Assembly: GCA_027604685.1 (NCBI GenBank)
Contig: JADHYX010000140.1
Location: 5,002 to 50,715 of the forward strand
DNA: 45,714 nucleotides
Direction: 5' to 3'
From: Lobulomyces angularis
Taxonomy: Eukaryota > Chytridiomycota > Chytridiomycetes > Lobulomycetales > Lobulomycetaceae
Every line of letters starts with the position of its first letter. The stretch's first letter is position 1. The position numbers and the translations under genes are program-made. Shown here in pieces: positions 21,239-33,459 of this stretch. Below the pieces are notes generated by a model. That model was not told where the DNA came from. It worked only from the letters and a program-made list of their open reading frames with translations, and ran no database searches.

Positions 21239-23483
21239 ATGAACGAAAACTCTCCGCTGCTTAACTTTAATCAAAGAACTCCAGCAGCGACGTCTTCGTG
21301 GAAGCAGTTCACAACATCCTGCATCCTTAATCTTGGCATTCTTTTAATAACATCTTTCATTGTTTTTTATTACAATATTTACGAGAGGCATGGTAAAGTC
21401 AGCAAAACTACAGGTGAAAATTCTCCATTTGTTTTAGTTTACATTCTAATCTTAATTAGGTATCATCGACAAGCACGATTTGGTGTTTATTGGATTCTAT
21501 TTTATTCCATTTGGATTTTTAATTTCTATATCTCACATTTTAACACCTTTAAACAATGACACTTCAGCGTTATCTACTGTTTTCAATCGACAAATTCCTT
21601 CAAAGCTTTTTGGAGTCAATACCATTGGAAAGTTAGTGTTTATTATCTTGATACTGATAACAAATGGTATGTGGTGGTTTACGCCAATTATATCAACAGG
21701 ATTTCGTTCAACAACTCCTTCGATATTAGTTTTTGAAAAAATTGCCCAAAGGTCTGCAATCCCTGCAATGTGGGATATGGCTCTTAGTTTTATATTCTAT
21801 TGCCGTGAAAACAAATTTTTTGTTCACTTGCTAAGGAAAGTCAAAGGAGAAAATAACTGTTTTGAAACCGGTTTGAATTGTGAGTAACTTCCATTTTATT
21901 TCATCTTTACCAACACCTTCATTTTAGACCACAAACTATTTGGAGCATTATCATTTGCATTATTATCTTTTCACGCGCTAGGATATTTTGTATATTATTT
22001 TATTGAGGAAGCAATGATTACCGGTCTTTTACCCAATAATAGAAGAGGGTTACTTAATTTTTTCGGCATAATAGCTTGGGCATCAATGATATTAATGATT
22101 TTAACATCCATATACCTAATTAGACGGAAATGCTTCAAATTATTTTACTGGGTTCATCAGCTGTATATAGTAGTTATCATTTTTGGTGTTATTCATTACT
22201 GGAAAGTCATATATTATGTAATGCCAGCTTTGCTTTACTTCATATATGATAAGTACAATTCAAAATTTACAAGCCTAGAATTTAAAAACGCAATGGCGAA
22301 AATTTATACCTTGGATGGGTCTATTATTAGATTAGATATTTCTTTACCTGGAAACCGAGATTTTCCAATGTACGAGCCTGGTAGCTGGGTCAATGTTTGT
22401 GTACCACAGATTTCAAAAGTTAACTGGCATCCATTTTCCATCACTTCAACGTTTGCAGAAAACAAAAGCTTACTTACTATTCATGTTGCTGTTAAAGGGA
22501 AGTGGTCGACCAGTTTATCAAACCTTACAAATTTCAATGATGTGTCATATATCCCTGTTCAGTTACATGGATATTTTGGTGGTGAAATGGAAGAAAGCAA
22601 TACTGCAAATGCTGCAAACAATATTTCAAAAAAGTTACTTATTGCTGGTGGTACAGGTATCTCCGCTCTAATTCCTACCTTTAAGAAATTTGCGCAGTCC
22701 GAGGATTTGAATGGTTTCAAGTTTGTTTGGATACTTAAAAAACCTACTGACTTATTAATTTATACCGAGTTCATTTTGGAATTAGAAAAGCTTTCTAGAA
22801 AATCTAATTTTAAATGGCGACCAGTAATTTTCTGCACTAGGGCAAATAATGACATGCCAAAATTGTTGTTAGACAATGGATTTCATAAAGAAACCAAATT
22901 GATTATCAACAGTTCTATTTCAACACATCAACAACTAACTAATAATCATAATAACGAGAAGAATGCAAAATCTGCAGTTTTATCTTTCATTATATTCACC
23001 TTTGGCATTATTGGATTCATGCTCGGCAGGTTAGTCCAACTTTCTACCAGCGATTTTATGCATTGCAAAATGACGTATGCAGTGGACTATTATCATCATT
23101 TTATGTGCTACTACTGGTACTCCTTCGGTCCATTGGCAATATCGGTTGCGTTTGCCACGTTAGCTGGAAATATCACTATATCCAAATTTACCACAATTTT
23201 CAAGAAAGGAAAGGAAGAAATGTCTGAATCGACTCAAAGAGTTGCGAAACTTGAGGAAATAACTCGTGAGTCTAGTCTTGTAAGCTTTCTAACCAAAAAT
23301 ATTCAACATTTTAAACCAAATCTGAATGACATTATAACCGAGAGTTTTCCAACTTTTAACGAAAATGAAATTAGGAATAAAATTAAAGTATACACCGCCG
23401 GATCTAATGGATTCAATAATGATATTATCGATATATGCAAAAATAATTCTTACCAGGTTTTCGTTGAGACTTGGGAAATTTAA
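21239..23483 (+). CDS. Plant-FRO-type ferric reductase, copy 2
   Basis: Three exons: 21239-21413, 21460-21879, 21928-23483; 716 aa. Intron positions and phases (1, 1) equal those of copy 1, and exon 2 is exactly 420 nt in both, so the two are paralogues; this copy lies 14.6 kb away on the other strand. The heme-binding His pairs are present (YHKLFGALSFALLSFH and VHQLYIVVIIFGVIH), as are the FAD motif HPFSITS, LLIAGGTGISALIP, and the two late membrane helices (FIIFTFGIIGFMLGRLV and GPLAISVAFATLAG). The terminal nucleotide-binding loop reads AGSNGF instead of AGPPGF in copy 1. The cytosolic part before the late helices is longer. Start is the first in-frame ATG at 21239; an upstream ATG at 21201 meets a stop at once. 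Confidence 0.9.
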
Positions 23484-23646
23484 TGCATCATTTTTCATTT
23501 TATTTTATATTTTTAATATTACACTACAGCATCTTAGCATTTTTTTTTTTTTATAGAAAATTATTCATGTAATTACTTTTAAAATTCTTCAATAAATTAA
23601 GATTTTTTTTTTCAATGTTAAAAGATCCTATTTAAAGATCTACTTT

Positions 23647-26600
23647 TTAATATTTTAATTCTAATAAGAAATTTGTATAATCCTTTGGGACTTCCAATTC
23701 AAATTTTTCTATAATTTCTTCCTTAATTCTCGTTGGTTCAATAAAATAGTTAAATTTAAGTGGTGGGGTTTCAAAAAAATCGTTAGCAATACAGCTATCC
23801 ACTGAATCAAAATAGTTTATTTTGTTTTATACATTATTCATTTACCTTTGATAATATGGGAATTAGAATCTTCAAGAGAGTAAGGTGTTGTAGGCTGATC
23901 AACCTGGATTGGAAAATTTGTAGAACTACTGGCTGCAAATCAATATTAAAAAAAAAAAAAAATCAGAGAGAAATAAAACAAATGTTTTTTACAATTTATC
24001 ATCACATTGTCCAAATTGGATAGAAAATTCGGATAATAAGAAAAGCTTTCATCATTAACTGATTCGATTAAATTACTTTCGCCTAAAAAAATTTTAAAAT
24101 GAACATTTTTTTGTATTATTTTAAAAATAAATAAAAATATACCAACAATAACATTGGGTTGATCAAACTTCAAATAATTACCATAATTAGAAACATCCTC
24201 GTTAAATTCATCAAAATTTGCATTACTGTTATTACCTAAAAGACTAGCTTAAAAAGAAAAAATATCTTGATGTGTGGTGATTACCAATTATTACTTCAGG
24301 ATGAAAATGAACCAAAGATTCCTCAAAAGTTGTCAAAATTTCATTTTTTTTATAATCAACATCAACCAAGTTATTTTTATTGTCTGTAACACAATTCTCC
24401 TTAAGAAAATTTGAATATTCACTTTCTACACTTTCGAACTTTCTGTTTTTTTCTTTTCAAGAAAAAAATTAAATTAAAAAATTTTAATTTTAATTTGCAC
24501 AAAAAAATTTTAATAAATTCGTTTTCTTACGAATTTTTAAAGACTCTGGATTACTCTTATCTAAATAAATTTAACAATTTAATCGTTTTTTCAATTTATA
24601 ACAGTCTTTACCTTGGCTAATTACTAATTTGGCATCGGATATAAATTCGACTTGGTGAATTGCAAGAGGAACTTAAAAAAAATTAAAAAGCTTTCGTTGA
24701 GAATTTACCTGCACCGCTTGACAATAAGTAATCACCATATGCATCTGCTTTCACTTCTGAAATTTGTTCAATATTTAGACCATCCCCTATTAGCAGAAAT
24801 GTAAATAAAAAAAAAAAAAAAAAAAAAATACCATTAATAATCGTTGGGTCTTGATAGCTTAAAAATTCTTCGTAAACTTCAACTTTTTGAAGAAAATTAT
24901 CATTAACTTCATTATAAATATCCTCTAAAAACTGATTAAATTCAATTCGAATTTCAAACCTTTAATTGTTAGCGGCTCATGAATATTTACATAGTTTGAA
25001 TAATTAACGATCTCTTCAGTTGAAAAGTTCTTTAGTGGTTCATCAATACCTAAAATTTTTTTAAAGTTAAACTTTAATTCAAAAAAGCTATTTAAAACTA
25101 CCATTAATAACTAAAGAGTCATTCATAATCAAAAATGTTTTATAATTCGGCAGTTTTGCGTCATTTTTATCATTAACGACTTTCTCGATTTCATCTTTTA
25201 AAAATTATATAAGTCCTTATCAGAGTTACAGTTTACCTTCCATCACAGAGGGTTGATTCAGGCTTACAAAATCTTCGTATTTTGCTACTAATTCAATGCT
25301 TTCTGTCTCAAATTTGTTAAAATCTAATTTTTCTTCCACAAATGGTTTTTTATCTTCCAGAAAATTTGCATAATCGCAAATAATTTCATTTAAATTTTGC
25401 ACAAAATCAGAGCTTACAGCTACAGAAAAAATACATTTTTCATAAATCTCTTTAAAAGTTCCTATACCTTTTATTACCATTGGAGTGTAGGGCTGATTAA
25501 ATGCTGAGACCTCTCCATGATGATTATATACGTTAGTATCTTCTAAAGCAGAAAAAGAAAAACATTAAAAAACCATCGACTGTTGATTACCTCTGAAGGA
25601 GATTGATTCAACATCTTCAAAATTAGGTTCCCTCGTTTTAGAGACTGGTGTGGCATTTTCGCTATCATCGTTTTCTAGAGGAAAAAAATTATTCTTAACC
25701 AATATATAACTTTTTACCGTCTGTATGTTCCAACTGTATCATGGATGACGCTTCAGCTGAGAAAAATATTGGTTAGGTCAATTATTGAATTTACTTACTC
25801 ATGATAGAGCTGTTTGACATGGAATAAATAACTTTAACGCTGTTTTTTTTTTCTTCAATAAATTGATGAGGATTGTCTTTTTGTCAAAAAAATATTCAGT
25901 TTTGTAAAATAAAATAATAAAATGTACCTATTTTCATTGGAACAAGGTCTTGTTCAGTGAGAAAGTTTGTAGAAAAATTCACCATAAATTTGTTATTGGG
26001 ATTTAAAGCTTTATCTGTGACGTCGGAAAAATTTTCGTTTCCCAAAAATTCACCATAGTAATGAATCTTTTGTTGATTTATTCCAAAAGTTTCGGATTTG
26101 TAGTTATCAGCTAAAAAACAAATCATAAATTAATCTTATGAATATTCATATGAATGTTCAGCCTGTTTTTACATTGAAGAACGGCGGGCTGTGCAAAATT
26201 CAAAAAATCTGCATAGTTTTGAATAGGAAGCGATCCGTTATAGTCTAGGGCATTTTCTACTTTTTGAAAAGCAGCATTTTTATCAAAGTCGGTACTGTAT
26301 GATCTAAATTCATTTGAGGAAAGGGAAAAATCATTTGAAGCTTGATCAGCTGTTGAAAAAATGTTTAAACAAATATTTAAGTTATTTAAATTTAAAATTA
26401 CAATTGTCAACAATACAATCCACTTGTTTTAAATAATTTAAGTAAGTTGGTTCTTCTATAGTAGAAAACGTATACTTTTTCTTATCATTCAGTGACTTTT
26501 CTGAAAAATAAATTAGAACCTTTCAATAATACAAAAATTCACCTTCAACAGGTAACTCATTGTGTTCATTTTCTTCATGTCGTATGTTGATCGTGTTATG

Positions 26601-27163
26601 AAAAACTATAGGTTGAATATCTTTTAAATATTCACCATATTTTGCTGGCTCATCTTCCTCTGATAAAAATTCAGTATTTTCAACTTAAAAAATTAAAAAT
26701 AAAATCCCAACATAAATAAAATATTAATTTTACAATCAACAAGAACCTCTGGTTCGTTTGGAATTAGAAAACTTGTATAGCTCTGAATATTTTTGATATC
26801 TTTGGACTCATTCACAAATTCGTCAAGTTTTTCTTTAATTCATGAAAATTAGAATTTAACAAAATTGCATTTATTCAAATGGCTTACCAGGAACAACAAG
26901 GGGTTCAGTGCATTTTAGAAAATCTGTATAAGCTGTATCTATTTCCCTTATAGAACAACCATTGAACTCAATCGGGTTAGTTGAATACACCTCCATCATA
27001 GTATCGCTCACACATAAAGAATAAGCAACCTCTTCATTATTCATCTTGAACTCGTCAGATGACACTATAACAGTGTCAGCATTTAAAGCAGATGAAACCA
27101 AACTTTCCTCAGCATTCCGATTTCTTTTCACTTCCTTCAAAGGTTTTTCAAAATTTGGCTGTT
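23647..27163 (-). repeat. Exon-encoded tandem modules, YxxFLxxxxPxV
   Basis: Exons 6-27 of the sterol-oxidase-like gene: 26888-27163, 26734-26832, 26543-26683, 26402-26500, 26173-26349, 25928-26110, 25799-25876, 25718-25756, 25591-25674, 25468-25542, 25237-25419, 25102-25194, 24960-25049, 24832-24924, 24709-24786, 24612-24671, 24531-24560, 24285-24452, 24143-24247, 23993-24082, 23846-23932, 23647-23801. About 15 copies of a short module are readable, for example YTDFLKCTEPLVVP, YTSFLIPNEPEVLV, YGEYLKDIQPIVF, YANFLEDKKPFVEE, YSNYVNIHEPLTIK and YGNYLKFDQPNVIV, usually right before the phase-1 splice site. Typical exon size is 78-105 nt, which suggests duplication of one symmetric exon. Confidence 0.8.
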
Positions 27164-28492
27164 CTGGTGAAAGTTATAATTACCACTACACTAAAAAATG
27201 AAATTACCTTCATATAGAATATCCGACTTTGATTTTTTTTCCAGAGTCAACAATTTTTTCTGCAAGTCAGTTTCTATACTTTTGTTAAAGGCATTTCTTT
27301 TTCTAATTCCAGTCATATAAACATCGTCAAGATTAAATGTTTCATCCAGAATGGTATCAATTTGATCGTCTGTCATCTTTTCCTTTGACTTATCCTCTTC
27401 TGTGCATAATTCTTTTTCTTTCTCAGATCGGTTTCTAAAAATTACATTCCTCAAATTAGAAAAAAAATAACCTAATGGTCTAAAATATGAAAATTTTGGA
27501 TATTTCAAATTAAAGGCATCGTCTGTTTCCAAATCTACCAAGTAGAATATTAAAGAAAAAAGACTTAGTTGTTATTACAATAATCTAGTAAGCCAGTTGT
27601 TCCAAAGTTGCTTGAAGGGTTTGCATAATGAAATACATAAAATAAAGTAAATCCTTGTTTAAATATATCATATCCGGAATGAATAAAGACTTTCCAACTC
27701 GTTATTAAAAAAAGCCATATCCACACAGTGAACAGGTGTGAACCGAGTAATGCAGGGCCAAGAAACAGTGGCATCTAAAAGCAATGCATTCATAAATCAA
27801 GTAGAATAGTATATTATACCAAGTTACATAGAAAATGCTCCAGTGGATGACAGTATTGAGCAGATATACTAGAGGATGCTTTAAATTCATGACGATATTT
27901 GTGAATTTTTTCATAAAAGAGGTGTTCATGTAAAATATTGTGCGTTATATAAAACAGAACTTCTTCCACCAATAAAAAAAAGCTTAAACTGAAAACTGAA
28001 GTAGTAAATGCTGGTAGTGGAAACTGTATCACATTAAAATAACCAGAAAAAACAAATAAAGTTGGCAATGTAACAAAAAACTGGTTAAATAAAACTTGTA
28101 TAACAGCTTTAAGAATTGATGAGGTGGATGGAAGTGATGACTTATTAATTTTAAATTTATATAATATTATTGGTTTGAAAGAGTCAACCTAAATTAAAAA
28201 TCAATTGTATTTTAAATACATAATTAAAGGATAGAAGTTTAGTTGAAAAGAAATGCTTACGTATAAAAAAAAAGATGAAGCGATCCAAAAAACGAAAAAA
28301 AGGAGCCAGAAAGTTCCATAGATGCTCAAATCAAAACTGGAATGCTGTTATGAACATAAAATTGTTAAGGCATAAGAATTTTAAAGTTGCTTGTATAAGA
28401 ATTTTCACCCGCATTATCAAGAGTTCCCAGATAGGGTGAAAAGAAGATACAAGAAGTTCATTGGGCGAAAGATGATTAGATTCAGTCGACAT
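23647..28492 (-). CDS. Methylsterol-oxidase-like protein with long repeat tail
   Basis: Modelled as 27 exons and 1180 aa. Exons 1-4 (28409-28492, 28261-28344, 27820-28188, 27579-27774) encode a membrane protein of the sterol desaturase/fatty acid hydroxylase superfamily closest to C-4 methylsterol oxidase (ERG25/SMO): box 1 HNILH, box 2 HKYRHEF, then QYCHPLEHF, LGPALLGSHLFTVWIW, FIHSGYDI, SSNFGTTGLLDY. Box 3 is degenerate. Exon 5 (27208-27534) completes the usual LLDxxxxTDDAF ending, then runs into a tail of about 935 residues encoded by exons 5-27. Every exon from 5 to 26 is a multiple of three and starts and ends in phase 1. Many end with a module like YADFLNFAQPAVLQ or YEEFLSYQDPTIIN. The tail is acidic, serine/asparagine-rich, without membrane segments. 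The link between exons 4 and 5 is a 44-nt GT-AG intron; two separate genes is the main alternative, but exon 5 has no ATG of its own. Confidence 0.75.
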
Positions 28493-28766
28493 GAGATCTT
28501 GATGATTGCTTGCTTTAACTTAAAGAAAAATTGAATTATATTCTTTTTTTTTGGAGTGCCGCTGAAAAGTTCAAGCCTCAAAATTCATCAAAAAGTTGAA
28601 GAAATCCAACTGTGAATAATAGAAACCTCTTATAGTGGGTAGTTCTTGGATTCTTCTATCCAATCTTTCTTTAATTCCTTATTCTCATAAGGTATCTATT
28701 CGCATTAGCATCCCCATAATTCAATTGGCAGCACTTACTTTAAATTTGATCTCATTTTCAAAATTG
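28493..28766. promoter_or_regulatory. Compact divergent promoter region
   Basis: Only 274 bases separate the start codons of the repeat-tailed sterol-oxidase-like gene (-) and the TMEM94-like gene (+), so they probably share a bidirectional promoter. The plus strand is open here for a while in the receptor frame but has no ATG before 28767. Confidence 0.5.
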
Positions 28767-31700
28767 ATGTCTGGAAAAACAACTACAGGATTAACCAAAG
28801 ATGAAGCATTTAAGTACATTTCATTATATTTTTGCATTTAAAAAATTGAAATACGTTTTTCACTAGTAAGTTGTTATCTTCCGTGGACAAAATTATTGTA
28901 GATCATAAACTTCAATTGAAACAACAATGTAAATATAATATACAAGAATGAAATGTTTAACCGTTTTTTGTTTATTTTTGGAACTAAATAGCCTACTTCT
29001 CCACAATGCTTAACATAGAATTTCTATTGTGCATTTTTTGTTCTACAGCACAACTTTTTTTTTTTTTAATTGGTAAATTTGTCACAGAACGAAACTTCTA
29101 CTTTTCACATTTAATTAGTTCAATTTTACTGTTTTTAATTGCAATTTGGAATGTCATTTTATTTGTAAGGGAAGCAAGATTAACACAGTTGGAGGTTGTA
29201 ACTAGAATTGAAACCGTTATTGAAAATCTTAGAGAAAGTAAATCTTTAACAGTAAGAGAAGTGCTGTTAAAATTTTTTTTTTTGTAACTTTTTTTTAAGT
29301 ACATTAAAATACCTGATACTTTACCAACTGTAGCAGTTGCTCATGTACTAAGGGATGAGCAAATTTACACGGTACGCAGTGACTTTTTATAATTTATTTG
29401 TTTTCTAGGTTCCGTTGTCAATGCTTGTTGAATCAGATATATTGCTCATGACATTTGGTGAAGCTTCCCCTTATCGTCTTGTCAACGTACCACCGCCAGG
29501 TGTTGAAAGTAAGTATTACTACAGTTTTTTATTAATTTTTTAGTTAATCCTGAACTTCCTGAGTTTATCTTAGAAAAAAACGAAGTTTTATCACAAAATT
29601 TGCAAAGGTCTTTTCCATACGGTGAAAGCCAAGGAAAAATGTATTTTAAGTTATTGGAAACACCTTTGCTGTTTTCATTAAAAGCAGCATTGGATAAAAA
29701 GAGACCTGAAACAGTTATAGTCTGGAGGTACTACATACCTGAATCAAAATGATTAATAAATTTTTTGTAGATTGAGAAAATTAAACAGATTATTAGTTAC
29801 AAGAGTTATATGGGTCCTATTGGGAACATCGTTAGTTATCAACTTGATACGTTTTTTTCTGGAAATTGCAACCAATGATTATCAGTTAAATCAACAGAGT
29901 AAGACTTTAGTTGTTGTTATGCAACTGTTGTTGAATATGCAAGTAAATATTATTATCCTGGTATTACCACTCGGTAATTGAAAAAAAACTACAAGATTAG
30001 GCAAATTCTCATTCCTCATTAGGGCTACCTACCATGCTTTTAATTGCTAGAAGTTATGGTAATGCTCAAATTATCTGCTTACTGGAAGAATTACAGAATT
30101 CCACTAATGCACATTTTGAAGATAAGGATGATATAGATGAATTTGATCCGGCTCCACCTCCAACATTGCAGATTGCTACTTCATGGGGTATATTATTACC
30201 ATCTTTAGTTCTAACTCCCACTGAAGGTCCTATTGCCAAAAAATTCTGGGATCAATTAATTAGGTTTGATGTTGATTTTTTGGCTAGAACCACTGGCCTC
30301 ATTGAATCTTTAGCTGATACTACAGTGATTTGCTCTATTGATAGGGAAGGTACTCTCTCAAAGGTAGGCTGTTCTCTATGTAATTGTTTTGATTAATATT
30401 TGGTAGCCATATCCTACCGTAGACAATTTATGTTTCTTAAATGAAATGGGTGAACCTATCGACTTAAATATAGTGGAATTGCCAAATCATGTTTTGAAGT
30501 TTGAAGACGGCGAATGGTTAGTCACTATCTTACTCCTTTAAATTTAATAATTGTTTAGGGAAAACTACTCGAATTCTTTAAAACCACTGGGTCTTAACAT
30601 TCTGCTTAATTCGGATTGCTCAACCTTGCAGGATAACAAAAAGAAAATTGAAGATAATCATAGGAGATTTTGTAATATAAATATTCATGGAAAAGTACAC
30701 ACTTACCAGCAAAGTATGTAGGAATAATCTTAAAATAACCTTCGAATTTTTTACTACAGGTTGTCTTTGTAATTTGTCGCGTGAAATAGGATTCTCTGAT
30801 GATGTTTTAAAAAATTTTATTTTTCGAAAATCCGTGCAAACCTTTTCTCCTTTTTCGTCAGCGCTGACTATTGAAAAAAATTTTGATATACCAAATATGT
30901 TTACCCGATTTTTTGAAGAAGGAGGAAAGGGTATTATTATTTTTAAATTTTTTTTTTAACCTTTAGAGACAGAAGGAAAATTTCATATGATGACAGATGG
31001 AGAGGTAGGTTTAGTACTGCAGTGTTGTAGCGAATTTTGGAACGGAAAAGAGTTAGGAATTTTGACGGATGAAGTAAAAAAAAAAATAATGGAGTTTTAT
31101 GAAAAAGCAATCTCTGCGGACAGATACGTTGTGGCATATTCTTATGGCTCGACAGAAAATTACTATTCAAACATTAAAGCTAATAATTCTATAAATTTGA
31201 TTTCTTCAGTGGAAGATTTAAATAGACCAAATTATTTAGTATTGGGAGATCAAAGCAACATTATGAAAGACAAATTTAATGAAAATTCCATTTTATCGCA
31301 GCAAAGTTTTCTAGGATTGATTGTTTTTGAATATAACCCCAAAGAAGTAATTCTCTTCTTTTGGAAAAAAATAAAACTTCTCAATTTCATTTTTTAGAAT
31401 GTTAGAGATTTTATTGAGGATCTTGAATTAGCCGGCATTAGATTTGTTTACTTTTCATCTTTAAAATATAGGGAGAGTAAAGCCTATGCTGAAAGACTTG
31501 GCTTAGAAATTGACTGGAATGCTTGCATTTTATTGTCATCTGTAGGAGGGTAAAAAGATTTATAAATTAACTTTTTTTTGATCTCCTTGTATAGCTATAG
31601 TGAGGAGCATGACATACGAGCAAGATTGCCCCAGGGAGTCGAAAACATTCGTTCACATTTGGAAAATGTTGATGACATTCCACTTCATGTATCTCTTTTT

Positions 31701-33209
31701 GCTGAGTGCACACCTTTTTCGGTTAGAGAAATGATAAAAATATTTCAAGGTTCATTTTTTTTTACTTTAACATTAACATTTTATTTTTAGATAATGGAGA
31801 AGTTGTTTGTGTTATAGGAAGCTCGATGAATTTGGAAAATGTAGAGTGTTTTAGTTTAGCTGATATTGCCGTAGCAGTCGATCCTGTATTTGGTAGCAGA
31901 AGGTGGAAATATAACTTGCAAATGAATGTTTTATCTGGTAATAATCATCAAAAATTATTTACAAATTTCCATTTTTAAAGCTGGTGCTACTTTTAATACA
32001 ATTCCATGTGCTTTAAATCTACATTGTGATACCAACATATACTGCTTAACACAGTTAGTACGAGAGGCTAGGACTTTAGCGGAAAATTCCAAACAGGTAA
32101 GAAATATTTATGCAGCAATAATAATTCAATTTAGGCTTTTAAATTTTACGTGGGAACTATGTTGTGTTTGGTCACATCAATTCTATTGTCTTATGCGTTA
32201 GGGTTTCCTCCGATGTTTACAGGATATCAGTTAATGTGGTTGGGCTGGATAATGTTACCTTGTATTTCTTTTTCCTTCCTGTTCACATCCCATGATCCAG
32301 AAATCATGACTTTTTTATCAGGTAGTGAATTCTCTAGTTCATGCTTAGCTGTTTCCTTTTTTTTTTAGTAAAAAATACTAAGGGTCCAAAACAGTTAAAA
32401 GAAATGTGGGTTCAGCTTCAACGCCTTTTTATTCGATTTATACTTTTTTCACTAATTAACGTTGCAATTTTTGGATTGTGAGTAAATATTTAATCAAAAT
32501 TAAAAATTTTTTTAGATTAATTAGAGATTTTTCTCTGCGATACCAAGTCAATATCAGTGTTTTTGGGTATACAAAAAATTCTTGGCCGTATTTTTTTATC
32601 CCAGCAGATATTGAAGACAATATAATTTTGAATGCCCAGATATTCACCATGTACTTTTTTGTTTTTCAAAGTGGTATGTAAAAACTGTAAAGATCGAAAA
32701 TTTTTTTTATAACCTTATTGCATTAGTGTTTATTTCACTATCATTTTTAAGAAGGAGGGAAATGATTTACACTTTCTTTCCTATCTATTTAATAATTCGA
32801 AAATTGAAAGTGCTGTTTAAATTTGAATTTAATTTTGAGAATATTTTTTTTAGAAACGATCTTTGGATGTTGGCAGGATTGATTTGGTTTAAATTTTGAG
32901 ATTACAAAAAAAAAATTAACATTTTTCTTAAGCATTATAGTGCAAACAATCTTTACAAGTTTGTTTTTAGTTTCTGGAGTGAATAGACCATTATTACAAG
33001 ATGTTTCTTTTTATATATACTTACTTGGATTTTTGACCTTGATATTGAATTTATTTATTCAGGAAGTTGTTAAGTTTTATGATATTAAAGATTTTGTTAG
33101 AAACCAGCGTCGACTTAAACTGGAGTTTAATACAAAACTGTAAATTTAATGAAAAATTAACTTTTTAATTATTTCTTTCAATTTTAGTGGCATGCACTCA
33201 CCATTGTAA
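28767..33209 (+). CDS. TMEM94/ERMA-like P-type ATPase relative
   Basis: Twenty-two exons, 1165 aa: 28767-28813, 28867-28928, 28992-29251, 29300-29371, 29409-29508, 29544-29727, 29771-29973, 30023-30363, 30407-30516, 30559-30713, 30760-30930, 30967-31346, 31398-31549, 31595-31749, 31791-31937, 31981-32096, 32135-32321, 32369-32477, 32516-32673, 32727-32886, 32933-33139, 33188-33209. TMEM94 is an ER membrane protein with P-type ATPase layout, reported to load magnesium into the ER. Matches: VAHVLRDEQIYTVPLSMLVE, SLKPLGLNILLN, AGIRFVYFSSL, RARLPQGVENIRSHLENVDD, TPFSVREMIKI, VIGSSMNLEN, and the ending RRLKLEFNTKLGMHSPL. The phosphorylation loop reads SIDREGTLSK, a variant of DKTGT that keeps the Asp; the hinge GDGxND is replaced by GSSMNLEN. 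Transport activity is therefore not certain. Confidence 0.9.
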
Positions 33210-33459
33210 CCAACTTAATAGTATCGTGTTCTCAAAAAAATTTATGGATTGTTTCATTTTAATTAGCATATAACATTAGATCTTAAGGTTATAATGAACA
33301 AAAATTTTTTTTTTTTATTATCATTTTATAATACTTAACTCAGAAGTTCCAAACTGTGTTGTCCATTGTATGCTTCACATTACTTCACTAAAATCTAAAA
33401 AAAATTTTTCCCATTTTTAGAAGACATCAATAAAAATAGTATAAAATATCTGAACTACT

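Noticed and set aside
23289..23498. Minus-strand frame opposite the FRO copy 2 end
   Set aside because: Shadow of the coding strand, which has clear reductase motifs.
27191..27541. A separate gene starting at the head of exon 5 of the repeat gene
   Set aside because: The frame has only a TTG at its start, while splicing from exon 4 restores a conserved oxidase ending.
32820..32864. An extra intron in the TMEM94-like gene (GTGCTG...TTTTAG)
   Set aside because: The phases do not match and the region is open when read through.
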